This document shows, in pieces, positions 9,776 to 17,786 of a stretch of DNA of 64,000 nt. The notes below the pieces were generated by a model, which was not told where the DNA came from, did no database searches, and saw only the letters and a program-made list of their open reading frames with translations. A program made the position numbers and the translations under genes. The stretch spans positions 62,001 to 126,000 of the forward strand of contig JAUIBA010000001.1 in the NCBI GenBank assembly GCA_030427635.1, in the 5' to 3' direction. The stretch is from Bacteroidia bacterium. Lineage in GTDB: Bacteria > Bacteroidota > Bacteroidia > Chitinophagales > Chitinophagaceae. Position 1 is the first letter of the stretch, and every line of letters starts with the position of its first letter.

Positions 9776-10681
9776 TTATACAGGTGGGAGTAACATAGAA
9801 ACCCCTTTCAGCGGTGCTCCCCATAGTCCGGGTGCCAGATATACAACAAACGAAAAAAGCGCTATCGCAAAAAACAGATTTACTAGCGCTACATATTTTA
9901 TCCCAAAATGATTCTTGGAAGGCACATGATCTTTCGACAGTCTGAAGAATCCCAGCATATATGCGCCCCCCGTAGCTGCTATCAGCATAATGGTAATGAT
10001 AAACAGCTCTCTGTCTATCAGGTTCCATCCCAGTGCTATATCTGTACGCGAAAGAAACTTAACTCCTATGGTTATTGCTATAAAGCCCATCACCACTTTT
10101 ACTCTGTTCAGTACCTCTTTTGAGGGCACGAGCACATCCAGTATTTTAGGGAAAAGAAAAGGCAATGACAATCCTGCCGAGAAACCTGCGAGACTGATAA
10201 AGGGACCCAGCACTCCGGCAGAGTAGCCGGTAAGCGCCGCTACTACTACCATAGGTACAATAGAGGATATGGACATAGCAGGTAGCGTAAGCGCCATATA
10301 CATAATACCACTAATGTTGCCCGTTTTTGCCCGGGTAGATGCAGCATTTGCCCACGAAGCCGGCAACTTAAAGTCAAAAACACCCAGCAGGGATATTCCC
10401 AGCCCCAGGAATAATCTGCAAAGTGCAAAGTTCAGTAGCCAGTGCGAGGTAAATCTCAGTAGCCCGGTCGCATTGGCTATTACAGAACCCAGTGCCCCCA
10501 CTAAGGAGAACATAAAGAAAAGTGTGATGGTATATATGAGTATATTCCGGTTCCCCTCTGCTTTAGGCTTGCTTTTAGGTGCCAGATATCTCCGGGTAAT
10601 GGGCAATACAGCATAAATAAATGGCGTAATCACAGTAAGCAGCCCCACTGCAGCTGCTTTCAGAAATACGCCGGCTATCAT
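9776..10681 (-). CDS. DsbD-type transmembrane domain protein lacking redox cysteines
   Basis: 301 residues from the ATG at 10681 (a TTG at 10696 is the alternative). Multi-pass membrane protein that follows the transmembrane domain of Bacteroidota DsbD/CcdA proteins along its length: GLLTVITPF-YAVLP in the first helix, FDFKLPASWAN, SGIMYMALTL, LGPFISLAGFSAGLSLPF, VKVVMGFIAI-IGVKFLS, DRELF and a C-terminal PGLWGAPLKGVS. In DsbD the first and fourth helices carry the cysteines that move electrons (TPC and SCTGP). Here they read TPF (F21) and ISSIVP (S140). The only cysteine is C88, at another position. The usual periplasmic Ig-like domain and C-terminal thioredoxin domain are also absent. It is therefore a DsbD relative unlikely to do thiol-disulfide transfer; function unknown. 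Follows the receiver-domain gene on the same strand. Confidence 0.75.
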   Translation of the reverse strand: MIAGVFLKAAAVGLLTVITPFIYAVLPITRRYLAPKSKPKAEGNRNILIYTITLFFMFSLVGALGSVIANATGLLRFTSHWLLNFALCRLFLGLGISLLGVFDFKLPASWANAASTRAKTGNISGIMYMALTLPAMSISSIVPMVVVAALTGYSAGVLGPFISLAGFSAGLSLPFLFPKILDVLVPSKEVLNRVKVVMGFIAITIGVKFLSRTDIALGWNLIDRELFIITIMLIAATGGAYMLGFFRLSKDHVPSKNHFGIKYVALVNLFFAIALFSFVVYLAPGLWGAPLKGVSMLLPPV

Positions 10682-10717
10682 TACCGCATAGCTCAATATA
10701 TGAAGTTTGAGTGTTTG

Positions 10718-11104
10718 TTAATTCAGTCCATCTATAATGGCCACTATCTTCTCAAATGCATCCTCATCCTTTATTACATAATCTTCTGCACCCTTACGTA
10801 TTGTCTGTAGCGCAGTGCCATAAGCATCCTGGCTGGATAGCATGATTACGTGAATATATTTATTGATCTTCTTTATCGATTCCAGAATCTGCATACCATT
10901 TGCAGCAGCTTTATCTTCCGAGTCAAGGTTAAAGTCCAGAATAATTACATCCGGCTGCTCTCTGAGATGTTTCAGGCACTCTTCTCCCGTCTTATAAAGC
11001 GTTATTTCATGAAATGTTCTGGTAGACAGGTAGTCTTCCAGCAGGGTAGACATCATTTCATCATCATCTACCACAAATATTTTCTTAACCATTTTGCCTG
11101 CCAT
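10718..11104 (-). CDS. Stand-alone response regulator receiver domain
   Basis: 128 residues, one CheY-like receiver domain and no output domain. Acidic pocket D13-D15, phosphoacceptor D57 (IILDFN), switch S90/S91 (MLSSQDAYG) and K112 (VIKDED) are present. It should relay phosphate from a histidine kinase by protein contact; no kinase is in this window. ATG at 11104 has a GGAG six bases upstream; a second ATG at 11092 is possible. It has its own promoter (TTG-N20-TAAATTTG) and a 5' leader of about 70 bases containing a perfect 10-bp hairpin. Confidence 0.9.
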   Translation of the reverse strand: MAGKMVKKIFVVDDDEMMSTLLEDYLSTRTFHEITLYKTGEECLKHLREQPDVIILDFNLDSEDKAAANGMQILESIKKINKYIHVIMLSSQDAYGTALQTIRKGAEDYVIKDEDAFEKIVAIIDGLN

Positions 11105-11145
11105 AGCTCCGGAGAAATTAGGTTTTCGTTCTTACTTAGCATATT

Positions 11146-11169
11146 CAGGCAGTGAAAATTCACTGCCTG
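11146..11169 (-). promoter_or_regulatory. Perfect 10-bp inverted repeat in the response regulator leader
   Basis: Arms CAGGCAGTGA and TCACTGCCTG flank a 4-base loop (AAAT). It lies about 8 bases after the predicted transcription start and 42 bases before the receiver-domain ATG. There is no T-tract after it on the minus strand, so it is not a typical terminator; it could be a leader hairpin or an operator. Confidence 0.5.
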
Positions 11170-11180
11170 TCATTACCTAC

Positions 11181-11211
11181 CAAATTTAGTACTACTTTTT
11201 CTAAAAGTCAA
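11181..11211 (-). promoter_or_regulatory. Promoter of the receiver-domain gene
   Basis: On the minus strand TTG (11209-11211), a 20-base spacer, then TAAATTTG (11181-11188). Both elements and spacing fit the Bacteroidota sigma-A-type consensus. Confidence 0.65.
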
Positions 11212-11247
11212 TTATGAAAAAATGAAATGTACGTAATCACTCTGTCA

Positions 11248-12939
11248 TCATTGTCTTTTTTTGAAGAATATGAACCCGTTACTGCTTCCGGTTTGCTCCA
11301 GTTCAGGTATCTGGTTATATTTAGTACTGTCCTGTATCTTGGATATAAAATAGGCCGGCTTGTCAGTTTGGCCGTGTATTAACCATTCCTCATTGGGTTG
11401 CGGGGTTTCTCTGCCGGTCTTATCTCTTCTCATTCCTTTATAAGCTGTGGCCCCACCTGGTTGCTTATCTGTATAGAATAGATTTGCATAGCTTTTATAG
11501 CCCAGCGGATGTACATATACATCCTGCCCTTTAAAGCGCTCAAAGTAGTTTATTGCCGCCCGTTGAGAGTATCCCTCTATACGCGGGGTAAAGTAGAGCA
11601 TCACACTCTGTATCACTATTATATGCACCCCTGCCGATATCATAATCGCCCTTACCGGATTCTTTTTCAGGAGGCGCCCTGTTGTGAATATACTTGCCAG
11701 GTATATAATGCCCGGTATACATGCTGCATAGCTCCATGTCACATCTGCCCTGAAGTTCGCCACGGCAAACGGGTCTGCTATATAGGGAATAATCAGTTCC
11801 TTGTTCATAGCTACCAGTGGCAGCAGTGTTATCAGCAGCCCGAATAGTGTACCCACAATAGTGTACATTATTGTGGTCATCTTTTGTGTTTTTTCTCCGC
11901 TGGTTATTTCATACACCTTTATAGCTGCCAGCCACGTAAGGGGGAAGTAACACAGAGAAGAATAGTGAACAATTTTCGTTTTCACTATCGAGAAAAGCAG
12001 CAGCACTACCCAGAACATTATCCACATCAGCCTTGTGAAGTCAGTATAGTTTTTAGGTTTTGCCGGTTTCCTTGTGTACTGAAAAAGAAATGCTGATGCC
12101 GGAAAGCACCCTAGTAGCAATACTATGAAGTGATAAAAGAACGGCCCTCCATGGTCAGAGTCTTCTGTACTGAAAAGGCGTATCTGGTATTGAATAAACT
12201 CTTTCAGAAACCAGCCTCCCTGTTCCGCACCATATACCATGGATGTTACCGCCATCCACATTGCAAACGGTATGGCAGCGCCCACGGCTATTATGATGAG
12301 GTCACGCAGCCGGTAACCGTTCAGCCCTTTATTAATAATAAAGTACACAGTTATAGATAGTATGGCTACAAGTATAGCCACAGGCCCCTTTGTCAGCACT
12401 GCCAGCCCCAGCAGTAACCCTGCCGCTATGGCTCTTGTAGCGCTGCGCTCGCTTAGTCGCATCCTGTACACCTGGTAGAATGCCGCAAATATGAAAAGGT
12501 TGAACAGGGGGTCTATGATACCGGTCTTAAAGTAAAAGTGTGGTAGCCATGATGCCGCATATAGTACTACCCACCACAGGCCGGCCTTTTCATTTACCAG
12601 CCGTTTACCACAGTGGTACAGGGTCAGTAGGGTAGCAATGCCTGCCAGCGCATTGGGTAGGCGTGCTGCAAACTCCCCGCTTCCAAACATTTTCATAGAG
12701 AGCATTTGCAGCCATATAAACAGGGGTGGCTTTTCCCAGAAGGGCATGAAGTCTATTTGTGGCCGCAGGTAATCGCCGGATACAATCATTTCCCGGGCGC
12801 ACTCAGCAAAGTTTATCTCGTCCCAGTCAAATAAATGAACAGCTCCCAGAAATGGTAAAAAAAGTAAACAGGATATAAATGTGATGATAATATGGTTACG
12901 GTACTTATGCAGCATTATTATTTTCAGACTGCTGTTCAT
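11248..12939 (-). CDS. GT39/ArnT-like membrane glycosyltransferase
   Basis: 563 residues, polytopic. The first extracytoplasmic loop carries the FDWDEINFAECAREM motif with the catalytic-type acidic residues of the GT-C fold (PMT/ArnT family), followed by WEKPPLFIWLQ and FAARLPNALAG. Such enzymes move a sugar from a polyprenyl-phosphate carrier to protein or lipid A on the outer face of the inner membrane; donor and acceptor cannot be told from sequence. The ATG at 12939 is chosen over a TTG at 12954 because it lies just after the yraN stop; ATG 12915 is also possible. Lies immediately downstream of yraN, likely cotranscribed. Confidence 0.85.
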   Translation of the reverse strand: MNSSLKIIMLHKYRNHIIITFISCLLFLPFLGAVHLFDWDEINFAECAREMIVSGDYLRPQIDFMPFWEKPPLFIWLQMLSMKMFGSGEFAARLPNALAGIATLLTLYHCGKRLVNEKAGLWWVVLYAASWLPHFYFKTGIIDPLFNLFIFAAFYQVYRMRLSERSATRAIAAGLLLGLAVLTKGPVAILVAILSITVYFIINKGLNGYRLRDLIIIAVGAAIPFAMWMAVTSMVYGAEQGGWFLKEFIQYQIRLFSTEDSDHGGPFFYHFIVLLLGCFPASAFLFQYTRKPAKPKNYTDFTRLMWIMFWVVLLLFSIVKTKIVHYSSLCYFPLTWLAAIKVYEITSGEKTQKMTTIMYTIVGTLFGLLITLLPLVAMNKELIIPYIADPFAVANFRADVTWSYAACIPGIIYLASIFTTGRLLKKNPVRAIMISAGVHIIVIQSVMLYFTPRIEGYSQRAAINYFERFKGQDVYVHPLGYKSYANLFYTDKQPGGATAYKGMRRDKTGRETPQPNEEWLIHGQTDKPAYFISKIQDSTKYNQIPELEQTGSSNGFIFFKKRQ

Positions 12940-12956
12940 CAGCCCGTGCTGCAAAA

Positions 12957-13313
12957 CTAATAAAACGCTTCCTCGAAATGGACGATTTCCCGCACATGGT
13001 CTCCTTCGGTCATTACACTTATTATATCATACCTGATATTCCGGTATTGGGGGTACATGTTTATAAATGCTTCCCCGGCTGTTTTAAGATGATTTTGCTT
13101 TGCTTTGGTTACCGCCTCTTCCGGAAACTGTAGTTTAGAGGATGTTCGGGTTTTTACTTCGGCAAATATCACTATGTCTCCTGTGCAGGCTATGATATCT
13201 ACCTCCTTTTTTCCGTGCCGCCAGTTCTGGTGTATTACATCATAACCTTTGCTTTTCAGAAAGTTAGCAGCCGCATGTTCTCCTTTTAAACCTGTTTTAT
13301 TATTATTGGGCAT
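12957..13313 (-). CDS. yraN: YraN/UPF0102 endonuclease-like protein
   Basis: 118 residues, usual length. N-terminal GEHAAANFLKSKGYDVIHQNWR, then the nuclease-like core with E/VDIIA and FAEVKTR, matching the restriction-endonuclease-like fold of UPF0102. Role in the cell is not established. The ATG at 13313 is preferred over the adjacent TTG at 13316. Divergent from the sugar isomerase gene. Confidence 0.93.
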   Translation of the reverse strand: MPNNNKTGLKGEHAAANFLKSKGYDVIHQNWRHGKKEVDIIACTGDIVIFAEVKTRTSSKLQFPEEAVTKAKQNHLKTAGEAFINMYPQYRNIRYDIISVMTEGDHVREIVHFEEAFY

Positions 13314-13425
13314 CAAATGTTAAATGTACTGTGATTTGTCTTTGTTATGATTTTTCTTCTGAAATTGCAGCCCGGAATAAATTAACGGTATTTTCTATCA
13401 TAAAAGCCCACAATAACAACTTACG

Positions 13426-14409
13426 ATGAAGCAACTAGTTACAGACTTTCCATTGCAACTGCAGGAAGCGCTTATAATTGGTAAAAATCATAAATTTATT
13501 ACATCGCCTGAAAACTTCAGCAACATTGTTGTTACAGGGTTGGGGGGGAGTGGCATAGGTGCCACTATCGTGCAGAACTATGTTTTTGATAAGATACGCA
13601 TCCCTTTCATTGTCAATAAAGACTACTTTCTTCCTGCATTCATAGATAAAACCTCATTGGTTATCGTCTGCTCCTATTCCGGGAATACAGAAGAGACACT
13701 TATGGCTATGCAGCAGGCACGTAAGAAGCGTGCAAAAATCATATGCATTACCTCGGGTGGTAAAGTAGCTGAGTTTGCCCGTGCCAAAAAACTCGATTGT
13801 ATATTGGTTCCCGCAGGCATGCCTCCGCGCTCCTGCCTCGGCTATTCTCTCATTCAGATACTGGCTGTACTTAGTCATCTGGGTTATATAGGCAATGCAT
13901 ATGAGCGTGAAGTAAAGGCGGCAATAAAGCTCCTGAAAGCCGATGCGGAAAGTATCAAAAAGAATGCAACCGCTCTTGCAAAGAAGATTGTTGGCAAAAC
14001 TCCCATCGTATACTCATCTTCGTTTATGGAAGGGGTAGCCATACGTTTCCGTCAGCAGCTTAATGAGAACAGTAAAATGCTGGCATGGCATGGTGCTATA
14101 CCGGAAATGAACCATAACGAAATGGTAGGCTGGCGCGATGATGCTGCAGATAAAGCGGTTATTATCCTGCGCGATAAGGACGATTTTGAGCGCACACAGC
14201 TCAGAATGGAAATAGGTAAGAAGATTATCAAAAAATATCACCCTACCATACTGGAGATACATTCAGAGGGTAAGACCTATTGGGAGCGTGTGTTTTTCCT
14301 TATTCACATCACCGACTGGATATCAGTATATCTGGCCGATATGAGAAATATGGATGCTGTGGAAGTGAAGGTGATAGACTACCTGAAAGGGGAGCTGGCA
14401 AAAGCATAA
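13426..14409 (+). CDS. Bifunctional phosphoglucose/phosphomannose isomerase
   Basis: 327 residues. Two SIS-type sugar-phosphate binding halves: GLGGSGIGAT (about residue 38) and SYSGNTEETL (about 84), and the catalytic-region motif IPEMNHNEMVGW (about 225) typical of the archaeal-type dual-specificity PGI/PMI family. It should interconvert glucose-6-P and fructose-6-P, and mannose-6-P with fructose-6-P, in the cytoplasm. ATG start; monocistronic, followed 26 bases later by a terminator hairpin. Confidence 0.93.
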   Translation: MKQLVTDFPLQLQEALIIGKNHKFITSPENFSNIVVTGLGGSGIGATIVQNYVFDKIRIPFIVNKDYFLPAFIDKTSLVIVCSYSGNTEETLMAMQQARKKRAKIICITSGGKVAEFARAKKLDCILVPAGMPPRSCLGYSLIQILAVLSHLGYIGNAYEREVKAAIKLLKADAESIKKNATALAKKIVGKTPIVYSSSFMEGVAIRFRQQLNENSKMLAWHGAIPEMNHNEMVGWRDDAADKAVIILRDKDDFERTQLRMEIGKKIIKKYHPTILEIHSEGKTYWERVFFLIHITDWISVYLADMRNMDAVEVKVIDYLKGELAKA

Positions 14410-14435
14410 TTAAAGTACAATAACTACAATAATGG

Positions 14436-14462
14436 AAGCCCTGCAACTGCTGGGCTTTTTTT
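14436..14462 (+). terminator. Rho-independent terminator of the sugar isomerase gene
   Basis: Stem AAGCCC / GGGCTT with a 10-base loop, followed directly by a run of T. It lies 26 bases after the stop codon. Confidence 0.8.
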
Positions 14463-14512
14463 ATGCTCGGTCAACAAACGTAAATTGCAGTTACACAAAA
14501 TGTATATACCAG

Positions 14513-14722
14513 ATGGAACAACACAAATTCAATACTGCCGTACTTTCTGCCCTTTCTATGGTTCTTGCCCGTCAGGAGTTTCTTACCGGCCTTCTTATGG
14601 AATCCGTAGCTGTAGGTAATCCTGAGTTTCTTAATACGCTACGTGAGTCGCACGCTACGCTGGTTGAGGAGTCCTCCCGTGAGTGGCTGGAAAGACTCTC
14701 TCAGATACATGAAAGTATGTAG
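14513..14722 (+). CDS. Small hypothetical protein, 69 residues
   Basis: The frame is also open from an ATG at 14432, but that codon sits in the terminator of the previous gene, so the ATG at 14513 (MEQHKFNTAVLSALSMVL) is chosen. The product looks soluble and helical (VLSALSMVLARQEFLTGLLMES, then LRESHATLVEESSREWLERLSQIHESM). No family recognised. Lies between the sugar isomerase and ftcD on the same strand. Coding status is moderately likely from amino-acid composition and position only. Confidence 0.5.
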   Translation: MEQHKFNTAVLSALSMVLARQEFLTGLLMESVAVGNPEFLNTLRESHATLVEESSREWLERLSQIHESM

Positions 14723-14792
14723 TTTCAGCATGTTTTATTACAAATACAGGCAATCGCACTTCCGCTTTATCAGAGTGTATTGCCCCAACTAC

Positions 14793-14800
14793 TATTTTTG
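14793..14800 (+). promoter_or_regulatory. TAnnTTTG -7 element of the formimidoyltransferase gene
   Basis: TATTTTTG, 26 bases before the ATG at 14827. The -33 element is not clear. Confidence 0.5.
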
Positions 14801-14826
14801 CATCTCCAACAAAAAATACCAACTGC

Positions 14827-16515
14827 ATGAAAGACTTTTCAAATGCAATTATTGAATGCGTCCCCAACTTCAGTGAAGGGCGTGATATGAATATCATTAA
14901 ACAGATTACTGACGAAATAGAAAGTGTAGAAGGTGTAAGCCTGCTGGATGTAGACCCTGGCAAGGCTACCAACCGTACAGTTGTCACCTTCGTAGGCAAC
15001 CCCCAGGCTGTTATAGAGGCAGCTTTTCTTGCTATTAAAAAAGCTGGAGAGCTCATAGATATGCGCACACACAAGGGAGAGCATCCGCGTATGGGCGCTA
15101 CAGATGTTTGTCCTTTGATTCCCGTTTCCGGCATTACTATGGAGGAGACTATTGCGTTTGCCCGTCAGTTGGCACAGCGTGTTGGTAATGAAGCAGGTAT
15201 ACCTGCATACCTCTACGAATACGCAGCTACTGCCGATTACAGACGCAACCTTGCCGATATCCGCAGTGGTGAGTATGAAGGCCTGCAGACAAAAATGCAG
15301 CAGGAGCAGTGGAGGCCGGACTATGGCCCACATGCATTCAATGCACAGGCTGGCGCTACCGTAATTGGTGCCAGAGACTTCCTCATTGCGTACAATGTGA
15401 ATCTGAATACAACATCTACCCGCCGTGCCAATGCGGTAGCATTTGATATCAGAGAAAAAGGACGTCAGAAAAAAGATGAGAACGGTAAGGTGGTAAAAGG
15501 AGCCGATGGTGAGCCGGAATGGCAGCCCGGTATACTGAAGAATGTAAAAGCTATTGGTTGGTTTATAGAAGAGTATGGTATAGCGCAGATATCCATAAAC
15601 CTTACCAACATGAATGTAACCCCGCTGCATCAGGTTTTTGATACGGTATGTGAGCGCGCTACAGCCCGTGGACTCAGGGTTACCGGTAGTGAGCTGGTAG
15701 GCCTTGTGCCGCTTCAGGCTATGCTTGAGGCTGGTAAGTTCTTTCTGCGCAGGCAGCAGCGCAGCATAGGAGTAGGAGAGGCAGAGCTGGTACGTATTGC
15801 CATCAGGTCTCTGGGGCTGGACGAGCTGGGCCCATTCGACCCTCAGAAGAAAATCATAGAGTATCGCCTGCGTGATGTCAATGTAAAACGTCTGGTAGAT
15901 ATGTCGGTTACCCGTTTTGCACAGGAAACCGCATCTGAGTCGCCTGCTCCAGGAGGCGGTTCTGTATCAGCGCTTTGCGGTGCATTAGGTGCCTCACTGG
16001 GCACTATGGTGGCAAATCTCTCCTCTCACAAAAAGGGCTGGGACCATAGGTGGGAAGAGTTTTCTGATGCTGCAGAGAAAGGTCAGGAGCTTATAAAGGA
16101 AATGCTTTATCTGGTAGATGAGGATACCAACTCCTTTAATGCTATCATGGCTGCATTTGGGCTGCCTAAGGCTACTGACGATGAAAAAGCAGCACGTAAG
16201 GCCGCTATTCAGGCTGCTACTATTTACGCTATTAAGATTCCATTCCGTACTATGGAGGTAGCGCTCGATGCTATGGCGCTGGCTATAGATATGGCAGCTA
16301 AAGGAAATCCCAATAGTGTGAGCGATGCAGGTGTTGGTGCATTGTGTGCCCATACTGCCGTGAAAGGTTGCTATCTCAATGTGCGCATCAATGCACAGGA
16401 CCTGAAAGAGCACCCCGAAGTGAAGCCGTTACTGGAGCGTGCAGAAACTATTCTTGCCGAAGCCGCCTCCCGTGAGCAGCAGGCATGGAAAATTGTTATT
16501 GATACAATGAAGTAA
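14827..16515 (+). CDS. ftcD: Glutamate formimidoyltransferase / formimidoyltetrahydrofolate cyclodeaminase
   Basis: 562 residues, the full two-enzyme fusion. Residues 1 to about 330 form the formimidoyltransferase part (CVPNFSEGRD at the N-terminus, HKGEHPRMGATDVCPLIPV around the active-site histidine). Residues about 350-560 form the helical cyclodeaminase (SESPAPGGGSVSALCGALGASL). It moves the formimino group from histidine-derived formiminoglutamate to tetrahydrofolate and releases ammonia, the end of the Hut pathway. hutI lies about 22 kb away on the other strand, so histidine genes are dispersed. Followed by a strong bidirectional terminator. Confidence 0.96.
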   Translation: MKDFSNAIIECVPNFSEGRDMNIIKQITDEIESVEGVSLLDVDPGKATNRTVVTFVGNPQAVIEAAFLAIKKAGELIDMRTHKGEHPRMGATDVCPLIPVSGITMEETIAFARQLAQRVGNEAGIPAYLYEYAATADYRRNLADIRSGEYEGLQTKMQQEQWRPDYGPHAFNAQAGATVIGARDFLIAYNVNLNTTSTRRANAVAFDIREKGRQKKDENGKVVKGADGEPEWQPGILKNVKAIGWFIEEYGIAQISINLTNMNVTPLHQVFDTVCERATARGLRVTGSELVGLVPLQAMLEAGKFFLRRQQRSIGVGEAELVRIAIRSLGLDELGPFDPQKKIIEYRLRDVNVKRLVDMSVTRFAQETASESPAPGGGSVSALCGALGASLGTMVANLSSHKKGWDHRWEEFSDAAEKGQELIKEMLYLVDEDTNSFNAIMAAFGLPKATDDEKAARKAAIQAATIYAIKIPFRTMEVALDAMALAIDMAAKGNPNSVSDAGVGALCAHTAVKGCYLNVRINAQDLKEHPEVKPLLERAETILAEAASREQQAWKIVIDTMK

Positions 16516-16533
16516 CATACACCTCAGGTATAA

Positions 16534-16573
16534 AAAGAATAGCGTGTGGCATTAACCCACACGCTATTCTTTT
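16534..16573. terminator. Bidirectional terminator between convergent genes
   Basis: A perfect 16-bp stem (left arm 16534-16549, right arm 16557-16572) with a 7-base loop. The left arm begins with A and the right arm ends with T, so it can end both ftcD and the minus-strand gene at 16597. Confidence 0.88.
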
Positions 16574-16596
16574 AGTGCTTATATTACGTATCGCTA

Positions 16597-17010
16597 TCAG
16601 GCATTCTGTGCCTGCCACGCTTCCATTCGTTCTTTTTCGTTTATGGATATGGACTGAATTATTTTCCACATATCATTCTTGTCCAGCTTCATGGTATACA
16701 GGTAGTCACAGGTATAGAGCAGCTCTTCTTTCTCATTCATATATCGCCAGCATACCTTCACATTGGCTATCCTTGGTGTTATATCTCGCCGCGACCATAC
16801 TTCATGCCGCACTTTCGCTATGCCAAACTGCCTGTAGAAGGTAGCTCCCTGGTTAAAAAAACCTTCCAGTCGTCCTGCATCATTAAACAATGACATCGCA
16901 TCGTCCGAAAGCATGGTACAGGGTATGTTATACATAAATGAAAGCCCCTTGGTATTATACTGTTCCAGAGCTCTGGCATAATTCTCAAAGAAATTATTAA
17001 TCTGCTGCAT
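16597..17010 (-). CDS. NTF2/SnoaL-like small protein
   Basis: 137 residues, cytoplasmic, no signal peptide. N-terminal helix INNFFENYARALEQYNTKGL followed by alternating strands including VKVCWRYMNEKEELLYTCDYLYTMKL and a C-terminal strand with WKIIQSISI, the order seen in NTF2-like alpha+beta domains. No catalytic residues can be named. It stands alone and ends at the terminator shared with ftcD. Confidence 0.6.
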   Translation of the reverse strand: MQQINNFFENYARALEQYNTKGLSFMYNIPCTMLSDDAMSLFNDAGRLEGFFNQGATFYRQFGIAKVRHEVWSRRDITPRIANVKVCWRYMNEKEELLYTCDYLYTMKLDKNDMWKIIQSISINEKERMEAWQAQNA

Positions 17011-17142
17011 GAAAGGTGAGATTGTTATTTGCGTGGTAGTACGCTTTTTTCCGGCGCCACGAAATTACCACTTTCGCAAATCACGTTGTTGACTTAAAGA
17101 ACATTTTTCCCTTACTAATTCGTAAAATAGGTGTCGTATTGC

Positions 17143-17150
17143 TAATTTTG
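17143..17150 (+). promoter_or_regulatory. TAnnTTTG -7 element of pyrR
   Basis: TAATTTTG, 16 bases before the TTG start. The predicted leader is only about 10-13 bases, so there is no room for a PyrR-type attenuator ahead of pyrR. Confidence 0.55.
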
Positions 17151-17166
17151 GGGGCGTAAATAAGCT

Positions 17167-17709
17167 TTGCCATTGAAGACACTGCTAAATGAAGCTCAGC
17201 TGGAGTTAACACTACAGCGGCTCGCACATCAACTGATAGAGAATCACAGTGATCTTGCTAACACTGCCTTCATTGGTATTCAGCCAAGAGGTGTTTTCCT
17301 GTCAGACCGTATTCTGGAAAAATTGAAAAAAATCAGCCGTCGTAAAAATCTCAATTATGGCAGGCTGGATATTACTTTCTACAGAGATGATGTTCACTCA
17401 TCTTCCGATATTCAGGTGCCATCACATACCGATATTACTTTCAGTATAGAAGGTAAGAAAGTGGTACTGATAGACGATGTTCTGTACACCGGCCGAACCA
17501 TACGTTCTGCTATGGATGCATTGATTGACTTCGGTCGTCCGGCCAGTGTGGAGTTGCTGGTACTGGTCGACAGAAGATTTAGCCGGGAGGTACCTATACA
17601 GCCCGACTATACAGGGGCCAGTGTTGATACCATTCTTACCCAGAAGGTGAAAGTTTGCTGGAAGGAAAAGGATGGAATAGACGAGGTTATTTTGATTGAT
17701 AAGAAATAA
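17167..17709 (+). CDS. pyrR: Bifunctional pyrimidine operon regulator / uracil phosphoribosyltransferase PyrR
   Basis: 180 residues. Type I phosphoribosyltransferase fold with the PRPP loop VVLIDDVLYTGRTIR (about 98-112), IGIQPRGV near the N-terminus and ELLVLVDR towards the end, all as in PyrR. An in-frame TAA at 17161-17163 and the lack of any in-frame ATG before the PRPP loop mean the start is a TTG (17167, or the next TTG at 17173). It lies 77 bases upstream of pyrB on the same strand, the usual pyrimidine arrangement. Whether it acts as an RNA-binding regulator here or mainly as an enzyme is not shown. Confidence 0.92.
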   Translation: MPLKTLLNEAQLELTLQRLAHQLIENHSDLANTAFIGIQPRGVFLSDRILEKLKKISRRKNLNYGRLDITFYRDDVHSSSDIQVPSHTDITFSIEGKKVVLIDDVLYTGRTIRSAMDALIDFGRPASVELLVLVDRRFSREVPIQPDYTGASVDTILTQKVKVCWKEKDGIDEVILIDKK

Positions 17710-17786
17710 AGTTACCGGTGCCAGTTGATATAAGTTATCGCGGCCACTGGTAAATCAGTTTTCACATATCCGATTAATATTTTAGA

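Noticed and set aside
14432-14512. Longer start for the 69-residue protein gene
   Set aside because: The upstream ATG lies inside the terminator hairpin of the preceding gene, so it would not be in the message of this gene.
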